Part shown: positions 1 to 7,800 of the stretch, in pieces | Position numbering within the stretch: position 1 is the first letter of the stretch | Layout of the letters: each line of letters begins with the position of its first letter | Source of the DNA: Heyndrickxia camelliae | GTDB lineage: Bacteria; Bacillota; Bacilli; Bacillales; Bacillaceae_C | Assembly (NCBI RefSeq): GCF_002844575.1 | Contig: NZ_PIQO01000020.1 | Location: 1 to 64,000, forward strand | DNA: 64,000 nt | Direction of reading: 5' to 3' | Program-made: the position numbers and the translations under genes | Notes under the pieces: model-generated | What the model saw: the letters and a program-made list of their open reading frames with translations, nothing else | Database searches by the model: none | What the model was told of the DNA's origin: nothing

Positions 1-33
1 TACCTCCATTTCCGTTAAAATCAGATTTTTATT

Positions 34-282
34 TTAAAGTCCTTTGACAACCTCGTCATAAGCTTTCTTATACCCTTCTCCATCATTACGTTCTTTCCAA
101 GCGTCATAACAAACATCTACATGCCAGTGATAATCTGATCTTGGATTATTATTTGCATAAGCAGAAAGCCATATTTTACTTTTAGTTTCATTAAACAATT
201 CTTCATCTGACATATTATTAATCGTACCTACATATTCCATTTTAGGTTTCCCATAATTATCTTTTCCTTCGTATTTATTCAT
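34..282 (-). CDS. hypothetical protein, phage-type small gene
   Basis: An 82-residue charged, soluble protein with no motif I recognise. It is rich in Trp, Tyr and Asn (for example WLSAYANNNPRSDYHWHVD), which is common for small phage accessory proteins. The frame opens at 291, but the AAGGAAAGG ribosome site sits directly against that ATG. The ATG at 282 (three codons in) has the normal spacing of about 8 bases, so I prefer it. It is the last of a series of short minus-strand genes. Function unknown. Confidence 0.5.
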   Translation of the reverse strand: MNKYEGKDNYGKPKMEYVGTINNMSDEELFNETKSKIWLSAYANNNPRSDYHWHVDVCYDAWKERNDGEGYKKAYDEVVKGL

Positions 283-321
283 CTTAACCATTTCCTTTCC
301 TTATAAAAATAGAAATTTATC

Positions 322-531
322 TTAAAAACTTTCTTCTATTTCTATTTGTTTTCTTCTCTCGTGAAGCCAAGATTCTGCTTCATCTTGTGTATTAAACCCA
401 TCAACACTTCTACCCCAATAGTTTCCTGCATGCCTATCCCATTCTTGTGTAACTATAATGTACTCTTGTGAAGTAGAATCATAATTTACCAGCGACATAA
501 ACGGATCAAAATATTCATTAATAACTCTCAC
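322..531 (-). CDS. hypothetical protein, GTG start
   Basis: A 69-residue protein that starts at GTG behind a good GGAGAG site. It has the look of a small beta-rich domain: an aromatic-rich middle (EYIIVTQEWDRHAGNYWG) and an amphipathic helix near the end (DEAESWLHERRKQIE). No signal peptide or membrane segment. It lies 30 bases upstream of the next small gene on the same strand, so the two are probably co-transcribed. I do not recognise the family. Confidence 0.5.
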   Translation of the reverse strand: MRVINEYFDPFMSLVNYDSTSQEYIIVTQEWDRHAGNYWGRSVDGFNTQDEAESWLHERRKQIEIEESF

Positions 532-698
532 TATCCTCTCTCCTTTTCTTTTTATGAATTTATTTATCTTATAAAGAATGAATTCAAATATACCCAGTTA
601 TAACTGCCAACCCAACAACTTAAACTGTATATGAGTTTTTCTTTATGTATGCTGCCATTAGTATTGCACCTCCGTCTCGTTTATTTAATTCACTTTTA

Positions 699-797
699 TT
701 ACTTTGTTAAATTTACTTTTGGTAATTTAGAAAAAGTAATTACATATGGTTTCTCTTGTGTCTGTCTTGGTAGTTCAATCTTCTTTAAATTAATCAT
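699..797 (-). CDS. candidate 32-residue small protein
   Basis: A short frame starting MINLKKIELPRQTQ and ending PKVNLTK, with an AAAAGGTGG ribosome site 8 bases before the ATG. It is basic, without a membrane segment. Support is the ribosome site and its place in a row of minus-strand small genes. No similarity is claimed. The rest of 532-823 shows only a 12-codon frame at 620-658 with a GGAGGTG site, and nothing else. Confidence 0.35.
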   Translation of the reverse strand: MINLKKIELPRQTQEKPYVITFSKLPKVNLTK

Positions 798-823
798 TAT
801 TAATTCCACCTTTTCAATTTAAT

Positions 824-1021
824 TTATAATGTCAATGCTTGTTCCGTTAATGCTGAAAACATTTGCTTTGTCATTCCGTATTCTTGTTGTAGCTGCTGGA
901 ATAATGTGCTCATGTTAGCTATGTATTCTTCGTGTTTATGTTCAATATCAGGTACATTACTCCAAGCTAGTTCATTTAGTTCATCGATCCATTTACGGAT
1001 TGTCATAGCGTGTTGTAGCAT
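824..1021 (-). CDS. hypothetical helical protein
   Basis: A 65-residue protein predicted to be all helical, with heptad-like Leu and Gln runs (STLFQQLQQEYGMTKQMFSAL), so a short coiled coil is likely. The ribosome site is weak. No motif recognised. It sits with other short genes of phage type. Confidence 0.4.
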   Translation of the reverse strand: MLQHAMTIRKWIDELNELAWSNVPDIEHKHEEYIANMSTLFQQLQQEYGMTKQMFSALTEQALTL

Positions 1022-1067
1022 TTTAAGATTATCATTAGTGTTAATTTAATTATATATTTATTAAGAT

Positions 1068-1250
1068 TTATTGTGAAAAGTTAATTTTCATATGCTGTTT
1101 CATATGTCCATATATTCTTTTAACTGTACTATCAATCAATTGTTTATTTATGTCTCCATGTGCTATTATGGTACTCTTAATTCCTCCCAAAATCGCCTTT
1201 TCTATTTGTTTTTGTGTAGCTTGAATATGAATCATTTTATTTTCGTTCAT
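1068..1250 (-). CDS. hypothetical 60-residue protein
   Basis: Starts MNENKMIHIQATQKQIEKAI behind a strong AAGGAGG site. It is basic, largely helical and has no membrane segment or Cys. It belongs to the same run of short minus-strand genes. Function unknown. Confidence 0.5.
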   Translation of the reverse strand: MNENKMIHIQATQKQIEKAILGGIKSTIIAHGDINKQLIDSTVKRIYGHMKQHMKINFSQ

Positions 1251-1289
1251 ATGTTAAACCTCCTTCTATAAGACAAAATAGTTATTTTA

Positions 1290-1502
1290 TTACATCTTCT
1301 CAACAAACCATTTTCCAAATTGAATTTGATTGTGTGTGATTTTACTCAAAGCCTCTTGACCATGATAAAAATAATACAGATTACCATCAATACATTTTAT
1401 ATGTTTTTGATTATTTGCCCAAATTTTTAATGCTTTCCACATCGGAACTTCTTTCCAATCTATCTTTTCATAATAATTTCTATCCCAACTTTTCACTTCC
1501 AT
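1290..1502 (-). CDS. hypothetical 70-residue protein
   Basis: The open frame reaches back to 1586, but an AAAGGAGG site 8 bases before the ATG at 1502 marks that as the start, giving a protein that begins MEVKSWDRNYYEKIDWKEV. It has several Trp and Tyr residues, consistent with a compact small domain. No family recognised. Confidence 0.5.
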   Translation of the reverse strand: MEVKSWDRNYYEKIDWKEVPMWKALKIWANNQKHIKCIDGNLYYFYHGQEALSKITHNQIQFGKWFVEKM

Positions 1503-1533
1503 CAACAGTACCTCCTTTAAAATTGCCATTTGA

Positions 1534-1746
1534 TTACATTTCGATAATATTGCTCTTAGATAAATAGTTTTCACATTCAATATCAATTATCTCTTGAATT
1601 GTTCTCAATTCTCCCTTATATTTGATCATGATATTTTTACTAATATACTCCTCTAAAAGTAAAGTATTCGCAATTACCCTATCGTTTAATACCCTTGTTA
1701 TTACCTGTAATTGATTGTCTTTAGAAATTACATTACCAACCATCAT
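1534..1746 (-). CDS. hypothetical 70-residue protein
   Basis: Begins MMVGNVISKDNQLQVITRVL. The ATG two codons upstream (1752) is possible, but the GGGAGTG site fits the 1746 start better. Mixed helix/strand pattern, acidic end (QEIIDIECENYLSKSNIIEM). It runs into the next minus-strand gene (start 1502), as in a phage-type operon. Function unknown. Confidence 0.45.
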   Translation of the reverse strand: MMVGNVISKDNQLQVITRVLNDRVIANTLLLEEYISKNIMIKYKGELRTIQEIIDIECENYLSKSNIIEM

Positions 1747-1865
1747 TTTCATTCACTCCCTTTAAAATATTCGTTTTATAATTTCCTTGTATTACCATAA
1801 CTACAAGACTTTATTTTCTGTTAAACTGTAATTTAAAGCAGTATTTCATAAAGGAGTTTATTTTT

Positions 1866-2102
1866 ATGTTTCATGGAGTTAATCGCCTTCCTTTTGGAAT
1901 AAATGGTTCAAAAACCTACGATATAGTTTATTTCGGTTCAAATATTCAACAGTTTTATGAGAATGAAGTAAATAAGATTCTGGATAAATATGTTTTTGTC
2001 TTTATTACGTATATTAACGAGAAAGATATGTTTAATAGTAATGGTCATGTTAGAATTGAACTACATAAAGCTTGTGAGATTTCACCTTTTATTCTTTCAT
2101 GA
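1866..2102 (+). CDS. hypothetical protein, first of a coupled pair
   Basis: A 78-residue protein behind an AAAGGAGTT site, starting MFHGVNRLPFGINGSKTYDIVYFGS. It is the first plus-strand gene in the region. Its stop codon overlaps the start of the next gene as ATGA, so the two are translationally coupled and probably act together. No recognised domain. An alternative is one ancestral gene split in two, but the clean ATGA junction favours two genes. Confidence 0.45.
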   Translation: MFHGVNRLPFGINGSKTYDIVYFGSNIQQFYENEVNKILDKYVFVFITYINEKDMFNSNGHVRIELHKACEISPFILS

Positions 2103-2572
2103 AAAGGAATGGTAATTTTCACATTTTCAAAGAAAAATTGCAACTAAATGATTATATAACAATTGAAAAAGTCGAGAATGATCAAACTATTGATATTGTT
2201 GCTCACCTTAAAAAACAGCCTTTTTTCGACATAAATAATGATTATCTAGGTACTAGAAATCTAAATATTTTACTTATTAGAAATAACCGTAAAAGTAAAT
2301 TAAACAATATTCCTGTTCTTGAACTAGGTAAAGAATTTCAACTAAAAGTTCTCTATGAAAATTTTAATGACAAGTATAAAGATTTGATGAAATCTAATCA
2401 TCATTTACATCACATTCTAAATAAAGCATCCACTGATAAAGAAAAAGATTTTATTCAGGAAGCCATCAATTTATCAGACCAAATAGTTGAAACAGCTAAA
2501 AACAAAGCACAAGAATCTTTTGATTGTTATATAGATTATATTAGAATCTTAGTCTTTTTAACTTTATATTAA
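2099..2572 (+). CDS. hypothetical protein, second of a coupled pair
   Basis: A 157-residue soluble protein beginning MKRNGNFHIFKEKLQLNDYI. The first part looks beta-rich; the second half is helical (about residues 75-150). It has no signal peptide, and its last residues are hydrophobic (YIDYIRILVFLTLY). It starts inside the stop codon of the upstream gene. A weak imperfect hairpin near 2586-2612 lies between this gene and the converging minus-strand gene. Function unknown. Confidence 0.45.
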   Translation: MKRNGNFHIFKEKLQLNDYITIEKVENDQTIDIVAHLKKQPFFDINNDYLGTRNLNILLIRNNRKSKLNNIPVLELGKEFQLKVLYENFNDKYKDLMKSNHHLHHILNKASTDKEKDFIQEAINLSDQIVETAKNKAQESFDCYIDYIRILVFLTLY

Positions 2573-2619
2573 AATACCTGTTTTATAGTGATAGAGAGGC
2601 GTGACTTTCTATTACTCAT

Positions 2620-3108
2620 TTACTTTTTATTTTCAATAATTGATATCAATTTAACCGTTTCTCCTTTTAAATTGATAAAAGGAAGTTCTATTTTGTTATC
2701 GAGAGTTATTGCATTCAATAGATAAGGATAAAAAGGACTACTAGACTCATCAATTTCGGTAGTTTCAAGAATATTTATTAATGAATTAAATAATAAGTGT
2801 AAATCTTTGATTCTTTCAAATGGATTACTAAATCCTGCCTGGCAAACCTCAACATATCTTTTCCAAATATCCTGTAAGATTTTCGATCCATTGTCTGGTC
2901 TAAAATATACAGTTTCTACATCTCCACCATCATCTATATATTTTTGATATGCAGACGTATTATCTACCTGAATAAAATCCCCATACCACAAGCTACCTTT
3001 AACCTCTACTACAAATTTTAAATCTTGTTTATAGAATTTATACTCCTTCTCATTTACTATTCTTTTTAATAGATAGTCTAAAGCCTGTAATTGTTGTATT
3101 GAATACAT
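2620..3108 (-). CDS. hypothetical 162-residue protein
   Basis: Starts MYSIQQLQALDYLLKRIV with an AAGGGGAG ribosome site. Soluble, with a helical N-terminus, a strand-rich middle (DLKFVVEVKGSLWYGDFIQV) and a helical region near residues 95-130. No catalytic motif I can name. It follows the recombinase-like fragment at 3154-3450 by 45 bases on the same strand, so they may share a transcript. An antitoxin or immunity role is possible but unsupported. Confidence 0.5.
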   Translation of the reverse strand: MYSIQQLQALDYLLKRIVNEKEYKFYKQDLKFVVEVKGSLWYGDFIQVDNTSAYQKYIDDGGDVETVYFRPDNGSKILQDIWKRYVEVCQAGFSNPFERIKDLHLLFNSLINILETTEIDESSSPFYPYLLNAITLDNKIELPFINLKGETVKLISIIENKK

Positions 3109-3153
3109 TATATTATCTCCCCTTATTAAAAGACTTGTTTTATTACTCTTTTA

Positions 3154-3450
3154 CTAAAAAAAATCATCCATCCATTCTTCATCTAATATCGCAAGTGGAT
3201 TGATGTTGCTTTTCTTTATTCCCTCTCTTATTGACCAGTCAACATAATCATTTATACTATCAACTGTAGCAAATAAATCTTCTTTACTTTTATTTCTTGT
3301 TTCAGATATAAATATTTTAAATTGTGTTAAATTAAAATCACACAGATCAGTTTTATACATTTCTTCATAGTGACTTGATAGAGAGAACAACTTTTCTAAT
3401 GCATTTTTATTATTGTTTAAATATTTTTTCTTAATAGTTTCGTTGTACAT
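3154..3450 (-). CDS. truncated recombinase-like/MrpR-like N-terminal domain
   Basis: A 98-residue protein whose pattern (N-terminal MYNETIKKKYLNNNKNALEKL, then ...SINDYVDWSIREG.. and NINPL) resembles the SAM-like core-binding domain of tyrosine recombinases and, from memory, the N-terminal half of SPbeta-type phage repressors of the MrpR family. Those proteins have a recombinase fold without catalysis. The C-terminal half is absent: the frame ends with TAG straight after EEWMDDFF. Either it is a truncated regulator remnant of a prophage or a stand-alone DNA-binding domain. The family link is inference. Confidence 0.4.
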   Translation of the reverse strand: MYNETIKKKYLNNNKNALEKLFSLSSHYEEMYKTDLCDFNLTQFKIFISETRNKSKEDLFATVDSINDYVDWSIREGIKKSNINPLAILDEEWMDDFF

Positions 3451-3715
3451 TATTCCCGCTCCCTTTCAGATAAATATATCTTAGCAAGAATTCGAGATAA
3501 AAGGGAAATTTCATGTGAAAATCCCCCTTTTAGTTTATCTTAAATTAATTTAATCAATTTAATTTTATAATATCAAGTATTATTTTCAAAATTTCTCAAC
3601 TTTTTATATATAAAAAATCCAACAATCGGATCTTTTGCTGCTTATCTCCGTTTGCTGAATATTGTATCTAATATTTTTCACCAATATCAGTAAACCTAAA
3701 AGTTGATTCTCCTTT

Positions 3716-3913
3716 TTATCTTCCAACAAGTATATCTAAACTCACTTCAAATAAATCAGCGATTTTAATTAGTATATCTATACCAGGTTCTTTTTTACCC
3801 AATTCATAATAGGAAATAGATGATTGATCTAAATTTAAAGTATCTGCTAATTGCTGTTGTGAAAAATTATTCTTCTTACGTAATTGCTTCAAAATTAAAG
3901 GGAAATTATTCAT
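3716..3913 (-). CDS. Cro/C1-type (XRE) helix-turn-helix repressor
   Basis: A 65-residue protein made almost only of an HTH_3 domain. Residues about 6-60 show the usual pattern LKQLRKKNNFSQQQLADTL, a recognition helix around DQSSISYYELGKKEPG, and the closing ...LIKIADLFEVSLDILVGR. Such proteins bind DNA as dimers and commonly control prophage lysogeny or mobile-element genes. It is flanked by about 260 gene-free AT-rich bases on its 3' side (3451-3715, nothing seen beyond a weak hairpin near 3612). Its place among phage-type genes fits a remnant prophage regulator. Confidence 0.85.
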   Translation of the reverse strand: MNNFPLILKQLRKKNNFSQQQLADTLNLDQSSISYYELGKKEPGIDILIKIADLFEVSLDILVGR

Positions 3914-3969
3914 AGTGATACCTCATAATTGAATTAATAATTCTGTAATACTATAAATGGAAATGAGTT

Positions 3970-4107
3970 TTATTGTGTTTTTTTTAGAATTATAATCTGA
4001 ATACCTTCTGATGCCCATTCATTGATCCATTTTTCAGGTATTCTAGTGTATCCAAATTGATGAACTCTATCAAAATATTGACCTTTATCATCAATATAAA
4101 ATATCAT
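3970..4107 (-). CDS. candidate 45-residue protein or gene remnant
   Basis: The frame reads MIFYIDDKGQYFDRVHQFGY and ends IQIIILKKTQ. It has a protein-like composition with aromatic and charged residues well mixed. A GAAGGAG site lies about 20 bases upstream, too far for this ATG. The in-frame codons between (about 4110-4130) also read like protein but offer no standard start. It may therefore be a gene that lost its start. Region 4141-4312 holds no gene. Confidence 0.3.
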   Translation of the reverse strand: MIFYIDDKGQYFDRVHQFGYTRIPEKWINEWASEGIQIIILKKTQ

Positions 4108-4312
4108 TTCACGAGGTTTGATACTATCAACTCCTTCTCAAATGTACCTTTTATAAGAAAATATCTTACTTAAGTTCACTTTTGCAAACAAAAAGTGTGA
4201 TTGTTATGCGATTTTTCACATTTCCAAAAAATCCACCGTGATATTCGGGCTCGACTGTTATATCGCATTTTCAAGTCCGAATACCGAAAGCGATATGTTA
4301 TAGTGTTTTTCC

Positions 4313-5865
4313 TCAAGATGACAACTTCAATAGTTCTTCCGTGTTCATAAAGTAATATGATTTATTTTTCATAACATTATTATATGAGCTTTCCCCTTCA
4401 AAATCGTTTATAACTGCTTTTTCTTCTGGTGTCATATCTTTGTATTCGGCTTTACCATAAGAAGGAGGAAGCCAGCCCTTTCTCTGTGATCCGAATAGGT
4501 TAAATTTTTTCAAAAGCTCCATATTTTTAAATTCAATATGACAAGTACCTTTTTTATAGAATGTCACATAAAAATACTTTAATTCTATTTTTCTAGTTTC
4601 TCCGTAATGTTCAGCCATTTTTAATGTTTGCTGCATATCGATTTCTTCCGTTTTACCATCGTCTAAATAGTTAAATACTTTTTTAATGTCTTTTAGTTTA
4701 TCCATTACTGTATAGTTTGTTGGGTTATATCTTCCCCATGAATATACAATGTCATAAAATCCATCAGAGGAATAATAACTTTTTTATTTATTTTATATGC
4801 CTTGTTAGTTTTCCATCCATTGTATAAGTGGATATTCTTAGATGATTCATCATAGTAATGTTTATAAGAAAACTCTTCAAATAAGTTTAATATAGTATCT
4901 TCTACACCTTGGATCATTTCTTTATTTAGTTGAATCCGTAAAGAATAAATGTTATAGAATGAAAAATCATAATCTTTAAGCTCTTGCACATATTGAAGAT
5001 ATTTTTGTTTTAAATTACTGGTGAATAATCCCATAAATTGATCATTACTAAATAATGCTTTCCAGTATTTAAGCCTAATTTGTTTTATATAGCCATTTTC
5101 TAGGCTGCTACCTTCTTTATCCTCATATTCTAAGCAAAGTTTTAATACTGGGTTACTATTATCTTTAAAAGTGGTTAGCATAAGAGGTTTAAGACTGTTA
5201 TATTCTTCTATTAATTTTAATCCGGCTTTCACTTCAAAATTATATTGCTTGACAATTCCCTTTATAAAATCTGAATCTATTAGATAATGATTGTTATATT
5301 CAGTATCATTTTTATGTATTTCTTCCTGCTTTAGTTCGTCCAATATCACGCTGTTATGCTGCTTTTCCAACTTCAAATTTATTAACGCTATTTCTACATT
5401 TGTTTTTCTATCTGCATCTAAAAAGGCATTTTCTATATATTCTACTTCTGAATTATATTCCTCTAATTTACGGATCAATTCTTTTTCTTGTATTGCTATA
5501 TGGATTTTTTAAAGTCTCAGAATTAATAATACAGACTAATTGACCTCCTTTTTGTTGCTCTATTAATTTAATTGCTTTGAGAGTATGTTTGTCACCCTGT
5601 GAGAATGGAAAATTTGCAACAATAACGTCATATTTTTTGTAAGTATTAAAGTTTAAAAAATCATCTGCAATAACTCTATAGCCTTTTCCTTGAAGTATAA
5701 AGCGTAAATTTTCGTCTAGTTCGATTGTGTCAATGTCATGTTTATTACTTCTATGATAATTTTTAGTATACTCAAATTGTTTTTAATGCCTTCGACTAGA
5801 TCGCCTTTTCCTGCACTTGGTTCTAAACATGATTGAACTTTTCTCCAATCTATTTTATTGAGCAT
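4313..5865 (-). pseudogene. DUF4942-type SAM methyltransferase, three frameshifts, 5' truncated
   Basis: Reading the minus strand and joining frames gives one protein. LNKIDWRKVQSCLEPSAGKG (SAM-binding E-P-S-A-G-K-G) comes first, then a frame change near 5790. Next comes ...DIDTIELDENLRF...DVIVANFPFSQGD, where ANFPF stands at the NPPY-like motif IV of N6-adenine-type enzymes. A frame change in an A-run near 5484 leads to ...ELIRKLEEYNSEVEY..., and a third near 4735 restores SWGRYNPTNYTVMDKLKDI and the DUF4942 C-terminus ending at 4313. The 5' end is lost where it meets the GNAT gene. Such proteins occur on phages and mobile elements and are thought to act on DNA. As it stands it should be inactive. 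Confidence 0.75.
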
Positions 5866-6427
5866 CTTTCTTTGTAAGTTTTTCGGAGTCGGGTAAAAAT
5901 CGTTTCCAAATCATATGGTCCTTCCCTTTCCCCCAATAATCCTTCATAAGAAAATCGGGCTCTCCAAATTTTTTTCTCCATATTTTCTGTGCATTAGAAT
6001 ATCCACTATCCAAACAAAATTCTGTAAATCCTCTACCTTCCAAAGTAATGAACATGACATTTAAAAGCAGCGTCCCGATGCCCTGTCTCTGATATTCGGG
6101 ATGAACAAAGACCGTCCCAACCTCCACAACATCCTTTAATTTACCTTGCGTGCATACAGCAATAAGTTGACTTGAAGGTCCATATTCAATCGAGCCGATA
6201 ATCCTATTTTTACTTTTATCGACGGCAATCCAAAAGAAGCGCTCTGCACCTTTACTATTATAATCCCTTTCTAGCAATTCTTTCTTTTGGACAATTTCAT
6301 TTTCGATATCATCATATAAATTAGATATTCCCTCTTTTTCAAAAGTATCTCTAATCACATTATTGAAAAATTGATATAGCTCTGTCCGCTCCTCTTGTAA
6401 CGGTCTTCTGATTTCAATATTCCCCAT
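5855..6427 (-). CDS. GNAT family N-acetyltransferase
   Basis: A 190-residue single-domain acetyltransferase using acetyl-CoA; the acceptor is unknown. The acetyl-CoA binding motif A is clear at about residues 102-125: VEVGTVFVHPEYQRQGIGTL, with the Q-R-Q-G-I-G loop. The N-terminus (MGNIEIRRPLQEERTELYQF) and the late NAQKIWRKKFGEPDF region fit the fold. Its last 11 bases overlap the broken start of the DUF4942 remnant, so this junction is an old breakpoint between core-like and acquired DNA. It has its own start preceded by an A-rich GGAGT site. No signal peptide, so cytoplasmic. Confidence 0.85.
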   Translation of the reverse strand: MGNIEIRRPLQEERTELYQFFNNVIRDTFEKEGISNLYDDIENEIVQKKELLERDYNSKGAERFFWIAVDKSKNRIIGSIEYGPSSQLIAVCTQGKLKDVVEVGTVFVHPEYQRQGIGTLLLNVMFITLEGRGFTEFCLDSGYSNAQKIWRKKFGEPDFLMKDYWGKGKDHMIWKRFLPDSEKLTKKDAQ

Positions 6428-6704
6428 TGCATTATACTCCTTTTTTTTTCTATTACTTTAAACATAACCATAATCCTTTTTATGAATTAGTTATTGTGTA
6501 TACCAAGAAACAGTGTAGCTATTATTACTAGTTACTGTTCCATTTATGTCCTTTATTTTGAATATACAATCACATGTAAATAAAGGAAAGAGTAGCCGGT
6601 AAAATCAATAAAAAGTTGGAGATGAAAACAAACGCATTTGACAATGCCTTTAGAGTTTTATCTTTCCCCACCATCATTTCAACCTTTGATAGTGATACTC
6701 GAAT

Positions 6705-7231
6705 TCATTTTTTATTCAAAATCCCCAAATATTCCTTCCATGGTCCAACATCTTCCCTATATCTTTCGGCCATGATACGTACAATTTGGGCAATATGTGT
6801 CAAATCATGAACTGCCCATGTGGATAATAATTCTCTTAACTTAACTTTGCCAAATTCAGGATGTACACCCGTTAATTCGAAATGGATTTCTGGTTTAATT
6901 AAACTCTTCAGTTCTATTATATTTTTTCTCTGATTGTTTTAAACTTCAATAAAATTCTGTTTATTTCCGTTACTTCTGTATCATTTAAATGAGAAAAACG
7001 TTCAAAGGGAGGAAATAGTTGAGTTTCACCCTCCTTGATTATCCATTTCAGTCTTGGAATCCAATTATTCTTCTCCGCTTCTATTAAATGTTGCACCACT
7101 TCTCTTACATTCCATGTATTTTTACCTTCATTGCATTGTAACCAATCTTCAGATAATCCAGATAAAAAATTCTCTAACGTTTGAGGTGTACGCTCTAATA
7201 TTTCAATAGCTTCCATAAAATTTAAATTCAT
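6705..7231 (-). pseudogene. DinB-like metal-binding protein, single frameshift
   Basis: The first part (from the ATG at 7231, behind AAAGGGGAG) reads MNLNFMEAIEILERTPQTLE with the DinB hallmark WNVREVVQHLIEAEKNNWIP. The frame stops at about 6917 after FKTIREKI. Changing frame in the A-run at 6922-6928 continues as [16 protein letters not shown] and then [20 protein letters not shown], which carries the expected C-terminal His residues, to a stop at 6705. DinB/YfiT proteins are four-helix bundles binding a metal through three His. One missing or extra A explains the break, so a sequencing error is possible. Before the IS insertion it would have followed the DUF5316 gene in one operon. Confidence 0.7.
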
Positions 7232-7257
7232 AGTTTCTCCCCTTTGTGATATTTTCA

Positions 7258-7277
7258 TTTAAAATGGCTCTGTTAAA
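7258..7277 (+). repeat. left target duplication and inverted repeat of IS element
   Basis: Positions 7258-7265 read TTTAAAAT (target duplication); 7266-7277 read GGCTCTGTTAAA (terminal repeat). They match the right end at 8931-8950 exactly. Confidence 0.9.
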
Positions 7278-7330
7278 GATTATTGTTGATTTTAAAAATT
7301 GAAGGGACTGCGACGGTCCCTTCAAAACTA

Positions 7331-7792
7331 TTATAATGGGTATTTTTCTAAGGAAATCGTCAAATCTTTTAACTCATCAATTTCCTTACTTGACCACTGT
7401 TTTCTGTCGATTGCCCTGATTACCTTTTTAGAGGTGGAAAGCAAAGAATCTCTTAATTGTTGAATAGCAAACACTCCTGAAAAATTAACTTTCGGTGAGC
7501 TACCTTCACAAAACAAAATTTCAACTTGTGTTTCGTTAATCTTTTTGGCAAAGACAGTAGGTGTGCCGTCCATAAAGTCAAATTCATAGGTTCTTCCAAC
7601 TTCATATACAATAATTCCTTTACAAGATTTAATCCACCAAGACAGGATTATCACCACAAAATCCGACCAATCTTGGTCTGGGAAGTACCTATGATAATCA
7701 ATCATAAAATATATAATTCCAGTAATGTTCGTCCTGTTTTCTAATGTATCTATATCTACTTCAATCAAAATATCCTGGAACAAACTATCCAC
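7331..7792 (-). CDS. IS passenger gene, unknown function
   Basis: A protein of 150-153 residues lying inside the insertion sequence, 8 to 17 bases behind the transposase stop. The first codon is GTG (7790-7792), but the GGGAG ribosome site is better spaced for the TTG three codons in (7783). No transmembrane segment is clear; a hydrophobic Trp-rich stretch (WSDFVVIILSWWIKS, about residues 42-56) lies in an otherwise acidic protein. I do not recognise a family. Composition and size recall small immunity-type proteins, but that is only a guess. Being carried by the element, it moves with it and may benefit the host. Confidence 0.65.
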   Translation of the reverse strand: MDSLFQDILIEVDIDTLENRTNITGIIYFMIDYHRYFPDQDWSDFVVIILSWWIKSCKGIIVYEVGRTYEFDFMDGTPTVFAKKINETQVEILFCEGSSPKVNFSGVFAIQQLRDSLLSTSKKVIRAIDRKQWSSKEIDELKDLTISLEKYPL

Positions 7793-7800
7793 TCCCTTAA

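Noticed and set aside
620-658. 12-codon minus-strand frame with a GGAGGTG site
   Set aside because: Too short to support as a gene; noted only because of the ribosome site.
631-822. 63-codon plus-strand frame
   Set aside because: No ribosome site and an unlikely composition; the minus strand has a better small frame at 699-797.
4195-4310. three loosely similar TGTTAT...TTTTTC stretches
   Set aside because: Spacing and sequence vary too much to call repeats or operators.
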